Of a stretch of 64,000 bases of DNA, positions 7,861-17,178 are shown one piece after another. The notes under the pieces are model-generated. The model saw only the letters and a list, made by a program, of their open reading frames with translations. It was not told where the DNA came from and made no database searches. Origin of the DNA: Streptomyces cadmiisoli (lineage in GTDB: Bacteria; Actinomycetota; Actinomycetes; Streptomycetales; Streptomycetaceae); contig NZ_CP030073.1 in the NCBI RefSeq assembly GCF_003261055.1, forward strand, positions 8,618,001 to 8,682,000. Direction: 5' to 3'. Every line of letters begins with the position of its first letter. Position 1 is the stretch's first letter. The position numbers and the translations under genes were made by a program.

Positions 7861-9000
7861 ATGTCTGCCTCTTTGAGCCCTGCGAGAACTCGTGCCGCAC
7901 TCCGTTCCTCGGCGCGCATATCGGCGGAGCTGCTGCTGGTCCTCGTCGGGACTGCGGTGGTGCTCTGGCTTCTCGGCCGGATGTGGCCGATCGTCTGGCC
8001 CCTTGTCATCGGCCTGCTCCTGACTACGCTGACCTGGCCCGTCGCCAGGTTCCTGCGCCGTCACGGCTGGCCGCCGGCCCTGGCCGCGTCGGTGGTGACC
8101 GTGCTCTTCCTCGCGGTCGCCGCCGGAGCAGTGGCGCTCATCGCCGTCCCGGTCGCCTCGCAGTCCGGTGAGCTGACCGACGGAGTTGTCGCGGGCATCG
8201 AACGCGTACGGGAGTGGGCGGCGGGCCCGCCTCTGAACATCGGCGACGATCAGATCACCACCGCCCTGGACTCCGCGACCGACCGTCTCCAGAGCAGCGT
8301 CGGCAGCCTGGTCACCACCCTCGCCACCGGCGTGGGCACTGTCGTGAACGGGGTGGTGACAGCTGTCCTGTCCCTCTTCCTGATGTTCTTCTTCCTCAAG
8401 GACGGGCCGCGGTTCCTGCCCTGGCTCGCACGCCAGCTCCCCGGGCGCCTCGCTGTCGACGTCCCGGCCGTCGCGGAGCGCGGCTGGGACACCCTCGGGG
8501 CCTTCGTCCGCTCCCAGGCGGCGGTCGGTCTGCTGGATGCCGTCCTCATCGGCATCGGCCTCTGGGTCCTGGACGTCCCGCTGGTTCTCCCGCTGGCCGT
8601 GCTCACCTTCGTGTGCGCGTTCGTGCCGATCATCGGCGCCCTGTTCGCGGGGTTTGTCGCCGTGCTCATCGCTCTGGTGTCGAACGGGCTGACGGACGCC
8701 CTGATAGTGCTGGCCATCATCGTCGTCGTCCAGCAGTTGGAGGGCAACGTCTTCCAGCCCATGATCCAGAGCCGAGGGCTCGGCCTGCACGCGGCGGTCG
8801 TCCTGCTCGCGGTGACTCTGGGCGGTAGCCTGGCAGGCATCGTGGGCAGCCTGCTCGCCGTCCCGGCCGCTGCGCTGATCGCCGTGGTCTGGAACTACGT
8901 ACGCGAACAGCTTTCCGAGCCGCCGCACGACCCGGTGGGCGTCCCGGGCCCCGGACACGGCACCGACCCGGAACCCGCTGCCGCGCCGCTCGCCACCTGA
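7861..9000 (+). CDS. AI-2E family transporter (PerM/UPF0118 type)
   Basis: A 379-residue polytopic membrane protein of the AI-2E exporter/PerM family. Hydrophobic segments lie near residues 20-60, 75-105, 155-180 and several between 210 and 350, the usual eight-helix layout with a soluble segment after helix 3. Conserved family features are visible: FFLKDG after the middle helix, and the loop with QQLEGNVFQPMIQSR that is typical of these proteins. Length is normal. Family members have been tied to autoinducer or ion export; the substrate cannot be told from sequence. It converges on an exported-protein gene, with a strong hairpin between them. Confidence 0.9.
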   Translation: MSASLSPARTRAALRSSARISAELLLVLVGTAVVLWLLGRMWPIVWPLVIGLLLTTLTWPVARFLRRHGWPPALAASVVTVLFLAVAAGAVALIAVPVASQSGELTDGVVAGIERVREWAAGPPLNIGDDQITTALDSATDRLQSSVGSLVTTLATGVGTVVNGVVTAVLSLFLMFFFLKDGPRFLPWLARQLPGRLAVDVPAVAERGWDTLGAFVRSQAAVGLLDAVLIGIGLWVLDVPLVLPLAVLTFVCAFVPIIGALFAGFVAVLIALVSNGLTDALIVLAIIVVVQQLEGNVFQPMIQSRGLGLHAAVVLLAVTLGGSLAGIVGSLLAVPAAALIAVVWNYVREQLSEPPHDPVGVPGPGHGTDPEPAAAPLAT

Positions 9001-9007
9001 CCGGCCT

Positions 9008-9036
9008 CGTCCGCCCGCCCGGTGAGCGGGCGGACG
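9008..9036. terminator. bidirectional terminator hairpin
   Basis: An 11-bp perfect stem (CGTCCGCCCGC / GCGGGCGGACG) with a 7-base loop lies eight bases after the AI-2E stop and in the convergent gap before the next gene's stop. It can serve both. Confidence 0.7.
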
Positions 9037-9131
9037 ACGACTGGTAATGCCTGTGCCCGTCGAAGATCAGCAGAGGCAGCGTGGTCGACTACATCGTCAT
9101 CCACACGCGGTCGGCATATCACGGCCGGGGG

Positions 9132-9770
9132 TCAGCGGCGGGGTCCGCTCCTGGCGTGGTAGCCGAGTTCGAAGTAGCGGGTGCACGTGCTCCAGGAACC
9201 GAGGTCGGGTGTGTTGACCAGCACGTCGTGCCAGGGCTGGTCGCCGGGAGGGGTGGCTTCATCGGAAGCCGCTGCAACGGCAGGCTCCGCCTCGTCGTGC
9301 GCGGGCAGCGGGTAGTCGGGGCGCCTGGCCCAGAGCCGCACCCCCGACCGCGCCTCGGACTCGGGGACCGGCTCCCAGAAGCCCACCGAGAACATGCCGG
9401 CGAGCTGGTGCATGGCGATGAAGCTGGCCACGCCGTCCTCGGGGTCCGTGCGGTCGGGGCGCTCGGTGAGGGCGTGCCACAGGATGTACATGTTCGGTAG
9501 CCGCACGTCGGGCTGGAAGCGGTACACGAGCCGCTCCAGCCGTATCGAGCCGATGCGTGGCAGCTGTATCCGGGTGAGGGGGACGATCTCGCGCGCGCCG
9601 CCGGTCCAGGCCAGCGTCTCGTTGCGGCCGAGGTAACCGGGCTCGCTGAAGACGGTGATGTGGAGACGTTCCCTGCGGTCGGGTCGGCGGTTGTGCAGCA
9701 GGCCCGCGCCGGCGACGGCGCTGCCCACGGAGGCCAAGCCCGCCAGCAGGATTCTGGTCTTGCGCTTCAT
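9132..9770 (-). CDS. exported hypothetical protein
   Basis: A 212-residue protein. I chose the ATG at 9770 because it opens a signal-peptide-like stretch (MKRKTRILLAGLASVGSAVAG); the same frame is open 55 codons further upstream but that part is Arg/Pro-rich and unlike protein. The mature part begins with a beta-rich block (ITVFSEPGYLGRNETL) loosely reminiscent of beta/gamma-crystallin strands, but the match is too weak to call. There is no lipobox. Convergent with the AI-2E gene. Function unknown. Confidence 0.6.
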   Translation of the reverse strand: MKRKTRILLAGLASVGSAVAGAGLLHNRRPDRRERLHITVFSEPGYLGRNETLAWTGGAREIVPLTRIQLPRIGSIRLERLVYRFQPDVRLPNMYILWHALTERPDRTDPEDGVASFIAMHQLAGMFSVGFWEPVPESEARSGVRLWARRPDYPLPAHDEAEPAVAAASDEATPPGDQPWHDVLVNTPDLGSWSTCTRYFELGYHARSGPRR

Positions 9771-10092
9771 CGGAACGCGGCACCTCGCTTCTGACGGGAC
9801 GGGCGCCTCCATCATGCGCCAGCGGCGTCCTGTTGAACTACCGTCAGGCCCGGTGCCGAGGGTCACCGGCGATCTACCGCCACCACAGAGCGCCGAATTC
9901 GCGATCGTTCCCGGGCAGGCACGACGGTGGGGCACACTGACGCATGCACGGCGAACCGGTCACCCAGAATAGGGGGGCGTTCGACTTCCGAGGGAAGACG
10001 GTGGGCCTTTCGGCACATCGTTGTTGCCCCTGGGAGCCACCCGCCCATGCGAACCGGTCGCACAAACTGAACACCGTCCAGGAGGCAGACGG

Positions 10093-12393
10093 ATGGCACG
10101 CCCCGCACGAAAACAACTCGCGCAACTGCTCGACGACACGGAGCCCGCCGGGTCCTACAGTGCCGAACTCCTCGCTCCGGCACACTCCCTGCGAATCGAA
10201 GTGGCCGACCTCGGCCCCGTACCCCTTCCCTTGCGAGCGCCGCAGGCGCGGAAGCTGATTTCGGTGGCGCGGCCCGCCATGTTCGGGCGGGGAGAGGAAA
10301 CACTGAGCGACAGCACCGTGCGTGACACGTGGGAGATCACCCCCGACCAGCTCACGCTCGGCGGAACCGACTGGTCGTCGATACTGGGGGAGGCGCTGGA
10401 CGAGCTACGGCAGAAGCTCGGTCTTCCCCCGGCCATGTCCCTGCGCGCCGAGCCGCACTCCCTGCTGGTGTACGGGAAGGGCCAGTTCTTCCTGCCCCAC
10501 CAGGACTCGGAGAAGGACGACGCGATGCTGGGCACCCTGGTGGTGTCGCTGCCGTCGGCTCACACCGGCGGAGAACTCGTGATCCACCACGGAGGTGACC
10601 GCCGCACCCACCACGCTTCGAGGACAGAGCTGAGTCTCGTGGCGTTCTACGCCGACTGCCGCCACGAGGTCACCCCCGTCCGGTCCGGCTACCGGGTGAC
10701 GCTCACCTTCAACCTGCTCGCCCACGGCCCGCCTTCGACGAACGGATCCGGCCCCGTTGCGGACCTGACGCGTTGTCTGACCGAACACTTCACCACCCCA
10801 GCCACCTCTCAGTACGAATCCCGGCCCCTCGATCCGCCGAACCGGCTTGTCTACCTGCTCGACCACGACTACACCCAGCGCGGGCTGTGTTGGGACCGGC
10901 TCAAGGGGCCCGACCGCAACCGGGCGGCGCTGCTGCGCGCCGCCGCCGAACAGGCCGGATGCGAGGCTGTCCTGGCACTCGCCGATGTGCAGGAGACGTG
11001 GGGCGCGTACCCGGTCGGCGACGCCGCTTGGGACGACGACCACTGGTACGACGAGGAGGATGAAGAGGGCGAGCCCGATGAAGACGGCGGCGGGACCGAT
11101 GCCGACGGCGACTACGAACTCAGCGAACTGATCGACGACGACATCACCCTGACCTGGTTGACCCGCCCGGATGGCACGCAGGGCGATGTGATCTCGCTGC
11201 ACGTGCCGGAATACGAAGTGTCCGCCACAACGCCGAACGCCCACCTCGAACCCTACGAGGCCTCATACGAGGGCTACATGGGCAACTACGGCAACACCCT
11301 CGACCGCTGGTACCACCGCGGCGCGGTCGTCCTGTGGCCACAACAGCGGGACCGGGCCTTCGCGGCACGCGCCGAAGCCCGGCCGCGCCACGCCCTCGAC
11401 GAACTCCGCGCCCTGATAGAGGCCGACGACACGACCCGGGCCGGCGCCGCCGCGAAATCACTCGCACCGTTCTGGCGCACAGCCGTGGCAGGGGACACCG
11501 AGACCCAGGCCGACCTGCTGGAATCCGCGCTCGCAGTGGCGGCCGGCCTGGACAGCGCCGCCACCGCCGCGATGCTGCTCGCCCCGTTCCGGCTGGAGAC
11601 GCTCGCACCGTGCCACGCTGACGGGCTCGCAGCCGCGGCCCACCGGCACGGCGACACCTGGGCACAGAGCCTCATCGCCGCGTGGTTCGGGCCCGAGCGC
11701 CCCGGCAAGACCGACTGGACGTGCACGCTGCCGGAACTGTGCCGTGCGCTGCGTGCCGCCGGTGCCGCTTCGGCCGCCCGAGCCCTGCTCGACGGGGCCT
11801 GGAGCCTCGTGCGTGCCGATCTGCATGACGGGGTCGAGCTGCCACGGGCCGAGATCCGCCGTCCACGGCTGCGCAAGTTGGGCTCGCCGCTGACGTGGCT
11901 CTTCCAGGCGGTCGACGACGCCCTGCGCCAGATCATCCAACGCACCCTGCGCGAATGCGGGGACAACGTTCTCGAATGCCTGATGCCGGCCCTGCGTTCA
12001 CCCGACGCCCAGCGGACAGCGGGTTTCGGCGTGATTGCGCGAGACTGCGCGGAGCGACTTGCCGCCATCGTCGCACGGACCCCTCGTGACCCGGACGACT
12101 GGTCGATTACCTGGTCCGGATGCGGGTGCGACCTGTGCGACGTCCTGGGCGCGTTCCTCACTTCCCGGTCACGGCGGATCCATGAATGGCCGCTGGCAAA
12201 GGCGGGACGCCGACACGTACACACCCGGATCGACACCGCCGCACTGCCGGTACGGCACGAGACCCGTCGCCAGGGACGCCCGTACACCCTCGTCCTGACA
12301 AAGACCAGTGAACTGTTCACACGCGAACAGGACATCCAAAGCACCGCGCAGTCCGACCTCACCTGGCTGAAGAGCGCATGGCGCACTTCCTGA
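10093..12393 (+). CDS. 2OG-Fe(II) oxygenase with large helical C-terminal region
   Basis: A 766-residue protein. GGAGG eight bases before the ATG at 10093 decides the start; an in-frame TTG 24 codons earlier has no ribosome site. The N-terminal 210 residues are a 2-oxoglutarate/Fe(II) dioxygenase of the prolyl-hydroxylase fold: iron ligands H136 and D138 in FLPHQDSEKDD, H191 in DCRHEV, and a co-substrate arginine at 201 in GYRVTLTFNL. A very acidic linker (about 325-365, runs of D/E) follows. Then come about 400 mostly alpha-helical residues resembling repeat (HEAT/ARM-like) structure, and a short CxCDLC-containing part near 680. The substrate is unknown; the helical half may be the substrate-recognition arm. 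Convergent with phoD. Confidence 0.8.
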   Translation: MARPARKQLAQLLDDTEPAGSYSAELLAPAHSLRIEVADLGPVPLPLRAPQARKLISVARPAMFGRGEETLSDSTVRDTWEITPDQLTLGGTDWSSILGEALDELRQKLGLPPAMSLRAEPHSLLVYGKGQFFLPHQDSEKDDAMLGTLVVSLPSAHTGGELVIHHGGDRRTHHASRTELSLVAFYADCRHEVTPVRSGYRVTLTFNLLAHGPPSTNGSGPVADLTRCLTEHFTTPATSQYESRPLDPPNRLVYLLDHDYTQRGLCWDRLKGPDRNRAALLRAAAEQAGCEAVLALADVQETWGAYPVGDAAWDDDHWYDEEDEEGEPDEDGGGTDADGDYELSELIDDDITLTWLTRPDGTQGDVISLHVPEYEVSATTPNAHLEPYEASYEGYMGNYGNTLDRWYHRGAVVLWPQQRDRAFAARAEARPRHALDELRALIEADDTTRAGAAAKSLAPFWRTAVAGDTETQADLLESALAVAAGLDSAATAAMLLAPFRLETLAPCHADGLAAAAHRHGDTWAQSLIAAWFGPERPGKTDWTCTLPELCRALRAAGAASAARALLDGAWSLVRADLHDGVELPRAEIRRPRLRKLGSPLTWLFQAVDDALRQIIQRTLRECGDNVLECLMPALRSPDAQRTAGFGVIARDCAERLAAIVARTPRDPDDWSITWSGCGCDLCDVLGAFLTSRSRRIHEWPLAKAGRRHVHTRIDTAALPVRHETRRQGRPYTLVLTKTSELFTREQDIQSTAQSDLTWLKSAWRTS

Positions 12394-12534
12394 GCAGGCG
12401 CGGTCGCACCGGGGGCGCGGTGACGATATTGCGGCCCTTCGGTGACTCCACACACCGGCCACGGTCGCCGCACGCAAAGTCGTGGCACCCGGTCAGCGAA
12501 CGGACCCTACGGGCCATGGGCCTCGGGGAAAGTG

Positions 12535-12569
12535 TCCGGTGGCCCTCCCTGTTCGGGAGGGCCACCGGA
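12535..12569. terminator. bidirectional terminator hairpin
   Basis: A perfect 15-bp stem (TCCGGTGGCCCTCCC with its complement) and TGTTC loop, followed by TTGTTG. It lies between the convergent oxygenase and phoD genes. Confidence 0.8.
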
Positions 12570-12617
12570 TTGTTGTGAACGCGTTCGCTCTTCAGACCAG
12601 GACGAATCTGGTCAGGA

Positions 12618-15152
12618 TCAGAGGTCGGCGAGCACCGCGAACGGATCGTCCGCGCCCCCGTTGTGGACCGCGGCGATCCTGCGGCGCAGGGTGAATGCGG
12701 CCCCGGGGTCGAGTGTGACCTGGCGCTGGCTCATCACCCAGATCCCGCACGCGTACGCGGTGAAGCCGGGCTCGTCATAGAGCAGACCGTACGTCTGCCC
12801 GTCAGACCCGGTCATGCCGATCCACGGCGCGGTCGGAGTGAAGTCGACTGGTGCCGAGGCGGTCACGGTACCGTGGCCGGCGACGCCGCTGCGCTGGCCT
12901 GCGCCGTCGTGGTCCAGCACATCGCCCACCCAGAAGGTGCGGGCAGCGGTGCCGCGGTTGGTGAACGTGCTCGCAGCGGTGACCCAAGGCTCGTCCCGGG
13001 TCACCGAGTAGGTGGTGACCACCTCGAGGTCCGCAACTTGGGTGCTCACCCCAGTTGCCCGGGCCGAGGCGACCGGGCCTGCGCCGGAGAGCACCTCCAA
13101 AGAGGCGGAGCGTACGGTCTGCTGCTGCCAGGCGTTGGAGCCCCGGGGCTGCGCCACCGACGCGTACGGCAGGTTCATCCAGTCCAACTGGTCCAGATGG
13201 CCGATGGCCGCGAGATCCAGCGGCTTGCCCAAGGTCGCTGCGCCCAACTGGGGGTCCTGGGAGCCGGCCGAGACAGCCAGCGACAGCAGGTTGTTGGAGA
13301 GCACCACGTCCGAGGCCGTCGCCTGGGACTGCGGGCCGGGCACCGAGTGGCCGGTGCCCGCGCGGACCGCAGCGCGTGCCAGAGCCACGTCACCCCGGGT
13401 CTGGACACCCTCCCGCACCGTTGCAACGGCTGTGACCGGCTCGTAGCCGACACCGTTGACGGCAACCGTGTACTCGCCGGGCGGGGCGAACGCGAGGTAC
13501 TCGCCGGTCGTGTCGGTGGTACTGGTGGCGAACCGGGTGCCGTCCGCCGCCGTGACCGTGACCTGGACATTGGCCAGGGAGGCGCCAGTGACCCGGTCGG
13601 TGATCCGGCCGACCAGTCCGTCGCCGGCATCGATCCGCTTGGCGCCGGGGATACCGTCACGCACCTCGAAGGCGGCGAGTGTGAAGGCCGGAGAGGCCGC
13701 CTCCCCGCCCTTGAGGACGATCCGCAGGTCGGCGCGCCACCGGTCGGGAGTCACTTCGCACATCACATAGCCGCGGTAGCTGCCGTTGTAGAACTTCACA
13801 TGCGGATTGGCGACCAGGCCCGCCCGGACATCCGCGTCCCAGCCCGCGCCGGAGGATATCGAGGTACCCACGAACTCGGTCGCGACGACTGGGGAGTTCG
13901 GATCGTCGAAGTCGGTCTTGAGGTCGTTGACCCAGTGGGTGTGCCAGTCGCCGCTGAGCACCACGGGGTTGGAGACCTCGCGGTCGGCGACGAAGTCGAG
14001 GATGCGGGCCCGCGCCCCCGCGTATCCGTCCCATTGGTCCAGGTTGACGATCTTCCCGGGGCCGAGGTCGTAGTCGAAGGCAGCCATGATGGTCTGCTGG
14101 GCGATGACGTTCCAGCGAGCCTTTGAGTGGTCCAGCCCGTCCAGGAGCCACTTCTCCTGCTCGAACCCGGTCATGGTGCGGGTGGGGTTCCAGACCTCGG
14201 GCCCAGGTTCCTTGCGCCCGTCGCCGTATGCCTGGTCGGTGCGGTACTGGCGGGTGTCGAGCACGCTGAACTCGGCGAGCTTGCCGAAGCGGAGGCGGCG
14301 GTAGATCGGCATGTCCGGGCCTTCGGGGCGGTGCTCGGGGCGGAGCGGCAGATGCTCGTAGTAGGCCTGGTAGCCGTTGCCGCGACGCTCCAGGAACGGA
14401 CGTCCGTCTCCGGCGCCGCCGGGTACGTCGGCCGCGTAGTTGTTCTGGACCTCGTGGTCGTCCCAGGTGACGATGAACGGGAAACGGGCGTGAGCGGCGC
14501 GCAGGTCGGGGGAGGTTTTGTACAAGGCGTGCAAGCGGCGAAACTCGGTGAGGCCGCCGTTCGACGTCTCGTAGATGTAGTCGCCGAGGTGGAGCACGAA
14601 GTCGAGGTCCTGGCCGGCCAGATCGCGGTAGGCGGGGTAGGCGCCTCCCGTCCAGGACTGGCAAGAGACGAACGCGAACCGCATGCTGTCGGCCTTCGTC
14701 CCGGGCGACGGCATGGTCCGGGTCCGGCCGGTGCGGCTGTGGACCCCGTCGTAGCGGAAGCGGTACCAGTACCAGCGGTTGGGTGCCAGATCGTCGACGA
14801 CCACGTGGACGGTGTGGGCGGACTCGGGCAGCGCGGTCACAGAGCCGCGGCCGACCACCTTTTGAAACGTTTCGTCGCGCGCCACTTCCCACTGGACCTC
14901 GACGGGCGTCGCGGGCATGCCCCCGGTCTCGGCGTTCAGGGGGTCCGGCACGAGGCGGGTCCACAGGACGACGCTGTGATGGTCGGGGTCACCGGAGGCG
15001 ACGCCGAGCGTGAAGGGGGCCGGGTCGAGTTCCGCGGCTCGCGCCGAGAGCGCCTCGGAAAGCTGGCCTGCGGCGAGGACGCCCAGGGTGCCGCCCGCCA
15101 GGGCAAGAAACCTGCGGCGGTCAAGGGTGCGCAAAGGGTTGCTGGTTGTCAC
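12618..15152 (-). CDS. phoD: PhoD-type alkaline phosphatase with extra C-terminal domains
   Basis: An 844-residue secreted phosphomonoesterase/phosphodiesterase, start GTG at 15152. A twin-arginine signal (TLDRRRFLALAGG) marks export of a folded metalloenzyme. A PhoD N-terminal Ig-like domain follows (about 45-150). Next is the PhoD metallophosphatase domain (about 160-530) with the metal/active-site blocks SCQSWTGG, LHLGDYIYE, TWDDHEVQNN and SGDWHTHWV. Typical PhoD proteins end near residue 550. Here a carboxypeptidase-regulatory-like beta domain follows (about 545-630, GLVGRITDRVTGASLANV), and then about 210 residues of another beta-rich domain. These additions may bind polymer or cell wall. 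In Streptomyces, phoD genes are usually induced by phosphate starvation through PhoP; I found no convincing PHO box upstream. Confidence 0.9.
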   Translation of the reverse strand: MTTSNPLRTLDRRRFLALAGGTLGVLAAGQLSEALSARAAELDPAPFTLGVASGDPDHHSVVLWTRLVPDPLNAETGGMPATPVEVQWEVARDETFQKVVGRGSVTALPESAHTVHVVVDDLAPNRWYWYRFRYDGVHSRTGRTRTMPSPGTKADSMRFAFVSCQSWTGGAYPAYRDLAGQDLDFVLHLGDYIYETSNGGLTEFRRLHALYKTSPDLRAAHARFPFIVTWDDHEVQNNYAADVPGGAGDGRPFLERRGNGYQAYYEHLPLRPEHRPEGPDMPIYRRLRFGKLAEFSVLDTRQYRTDQAYGDGRKEPGPEVWNPTRTMTGFEQEKWLLDGLDHSKARWNVIAQQTIMAAFDYDLGPGKIVNLDQWDGYAGARARILDFVADREVSNPVVLSGDWHTHWVNDLKTDFDDPNSPVVATEFVGTSISSGAGWDADVRAGLVANPHVKFYNGSYRGYVMCEVTPDRWRADLRIVLKGGEAASPAFTLAAFEVRDGIPGAKRIDAGDGLVGRITDRVTGASLANVQVTVTAADGTRFATSTTDTTGEYLAFAPPGEYTVAVNGVGYEPVTAVATVREGVQTRGDVALARAAVRAGTGHSVPGPQSQATASDVVLSNNLLSLAVSAGSQDPQLGAATLGKPLDLAAIGHLDQLDWMNLPYASVAQPRGSNAWQQQTVRSASLEVLSGAGPVASARATGVSTQVADLEVVTTYSVTRDEPWVTAASTFTNRGTAARTFWVGDVLDHDGAGQRSGVAGHGTVTASAPVDFTPTAPWIGMTGSDGQTYGLLYDEPGFTAYACGIWVMSQRQVTLDPGAAFTLRRRIAAVHNGGADDPFAVLADL

Positions 15153-15502
15153 GTCCGTCGACCCTGCAACACCCGCATTGCCGGGTGGGTGATGCTTCCG
15201 CGAACAACGGGTGTCAAAGGTATGTCGGACAGGTCTGTGAAGGGTGGGTGCGCTTCGGCTGCGGGACAGATTCGTCCCGGGAACCGCTGGTGCGTCAATT
15301 CGAGCCCCTTCAGGCGGGTGCAGGTGAGCAGCGGCGGCCTTGGGGACGGGTGGCTGGTTGTGCTCTGCCGGACGGTGGCACTGGCACAGAACGGGCCACT
15401 GTTCCAACCGACCCCGCGTGATGCCCCCCTGAGGGAAGCTCGCAAAACCATCCGTCGGGCCTCTGACCAGCCAGAATCACTGTCAGCTCACGATGCCTCA
15501 GC
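15153..15502. other. phoD upstream region
   Basis: 350 bases between phoD and a downstream-facing hypothetical gene on the same strand. It must carry the phoD promoter and the end of the upstream transcript. No conserved frame seen. Confidence 0.35.
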
Positions 15503-16345
15503 TCATCCGGCGACGGGAGCAGATGAGTACCGTCGCCATAACTCCGAGGGCCAGGTAGTGCTCGGTCCGGTGCTTCGGGTGAGCCCGGTTCTGATCTTGG
15601 TCAGCATCTGGTCGACGAGGTGGAGGGCTCGTGCCCGCGTCGGCACTCCGCGTGCTGTGCCCGTCCAGTAGGCGTCGGTGAGTTCCTCGGTTGCTCTGAG
15701 GGTGCGGTCGTCGGCCTGGGCGGCGAGCACCAGCACGAATCGTACGTAGTCGCCTACGTCGGTGCCTTGCGGGTGCTGGTCGGCGAAGCCCGCCAGGCGC
15801 GGGGTCAGGGCGGGCAGGGTGCGGTCTGTCGGGAAGACGATGGCGAGGCTGGCGAGAACCAGCCGGACCGCCGCGCATTCGGCTGACCATCGGGCCAGCA
15901 GGTCCGGGGTACAGGATTGGACGGCAACCCGAGTCCGGACCTCGCTGGTGGGATCGGCATGCTGCGGGGCGGCCGGCCAGGTTGCGGCGAGGTGGCGTTC
16001 GGAAACGGTGGCGGCGCTGAACAGGAGCTGCACTGCCTCGAACCGTTGACGGGGCGGCACCCGGTCGTCGACAGCCAGCGCCGCGAGCAGAGCGATGCCG
16101 TCGGCGGTGGCCGACTGGCACGTGTCCTGGTGGAGGATCTCGTTGTAGAAGTCCGAGAGGAAGCTCCGGTCATTCCAGGAGGGATCGACCTCGAGGTCAA
16201 ACAGCATTGCTGCCTGAGGCGGCCTCTGACCCGGCAGGCGGTCGGTAATGACGTCCCGGAAGAGTTGCCGGATCGGCGGACCGGAGACGATCGCTTCACG
16301 TGAAGGAACGTGCCAGGTCGGCTCGGGTTCGGCGTGCGTGTCCAT
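15503..16345 (-). CDS. hypothetical helical protein
   Basis: A 280-residue, apparently all-helical cytosolic protein with no signal peptide or membrane segment. Codon use is typical of the genome, which supports a real gene. There are no recognisable catalytic motifs; three scattered Cys do not form a metal site pattern. The ATG at 16345 starts MDTHAEPEPTWHV. Members seem to occur in other Streptomyces as orphan proteins, but I cannot name a family. Confidence 0.6.
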   Translation of the reverse strand: MDTHAEPEPTWHVPSREAIVSGPPIRQLFRDVITDRLPGQRPPQAAMLFDLEVDPSWNDRSFLSDFYNEILHQDTCQSATADGIALLAALAVDDRVPPRQRFEAVQLLFSAATVSERHLAATWPAAPQHADPTSEVRTRVAVQSCTPDLLARWSAECAAVRLVLASLAIVFPTDRTLPALTPRLAGFADQHPQGTDVGDYVRFVLVLAAQADDRTLRATEELTDAYWTGTARGVPTRARALHLVDQMLTKIRTGLTRSTGPSTTWPSELWRRYSSAPVAG

Positions 16346-16459
16346 GACGAGCGCAGCCTACGTCAGCACCTCGGGCCGACAGCCCGCCGCCTGGGCGAAG
16401 AGACCGGTCGAGGATCGCTGCCCACCATCAGGGACCCACCAAGCTGGTCACCTTCCCCA

Positions 16460-16963
16460 TCACCAGACGCGGTCTCGCCACTCCTCAGTGGGAATGCAAC
16501 CTTCGGTGACATCACAGCAGCGCTCGGCCCAGATGGGAGCGACCAACACGGGCCTGCTCAGGACGACGTCGCCGGCGCGTTGAGCGCGCAGGACGACTCC
16601 GAGAGTCTCAGAACCTGGATCCGCGTGCTGCGAGTACCGTAGATCGTGGCCGTTCGTGGACGTGTACTCGGTGAAGGCGTCTTCGAGTATGGACGGGACA
16701 CGGCCGACGAGCCGTAGCCCGTCCAAAGTGATCTGTGGACCGCGAAGTGCGTTCACTGCCACGCAAGCCAGGCTGCCGGCTTCGTAGTAAGTCGTCACAG
16801 CCGGCGCGACCGATGTACCGACAAGAGAGAATTCCGAACTCGCCGCAGGGCTGCCATAGCCGCCACGAGTGGAGACAGGGCTCAATACGTCTGCGACTGA
16901 CGCGGCCGCTTCGTCGTGCGACATCCCGAAACGCAGCGGTCCAACGCCCTCACCAGCGAGCAT
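16460..16963 (-). CDS. hypothetical protein with GVGPLRFGM motif
   Basis: About 167 residues beginning MLAGEGVGPLRFGMSHDEAAA. The block VGPLRFGMSxxE is a common N-terminal signature of small actinobacterial proteins of unknown function. The start is uncertain. The ATG at 16963 puts the motif at its usual place but GGGAG lies too close; a GTG about 20 codons further upstream (near 17020) is an alternative. No signal peptide or membrane segments. It follows the previous gene on the same strand with a 114-base gap. Confidence 0.5.
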   Translation of the reverse strand: MLAGEGVGPLRFGMSHDEAAASVADVLSPVSTRGGYGSPAASSEFSLVGTSVAPAVTTYYEAGSLACVAVNALRGPQITLDGLRLVGRVPSILEDAFTEYTSTNGHDLRYSQHADPGSETLGVVLRAQRAGDVVLSRPVLVAPIWAERCCDVTEGCIPTEEWRDRVW

Positions 16964-17178
16964 CTCCCATTGAACTCGGTCCGCTTCATCGACAACCGTC
17001 CAGACGCCCAACTTGCGCACCGCCTCAGTCTTGATCACAAAGCCGCATACCAGGCTGCACAGGTTATCGATCTTTCCGCGCTCAGATGCCTTCGGCTTTT
17101 CACCAGGCTCCGCCGGGGCGCGCGGACCGCTTGAAGGCCGCTTCACTCGGGACGGGTGAGCGTTTCCTGGGAACCGGA

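Noticed and set aside
7663..8958. Long reverse-strand frame over the AI-2E family gene
   Set aside because: Antisense shadow rich in His, Gln, Asp and Glu codons; no motif, and the plus-strand protein is unmistakable.
12663..14126. 487-codon forward frame within phoD
   Set aside because: Antisense to the PhoD C-terminal domains; compositionally biased and with no recognisable domain.
15219..15245. Possible PHO box upstream of phoD (CTTCACAGACC-like unit on the reverse strand)
   Set aside because: Only one poor repeat unit is seen; a PhoP site needs at least two direct 11-base units.
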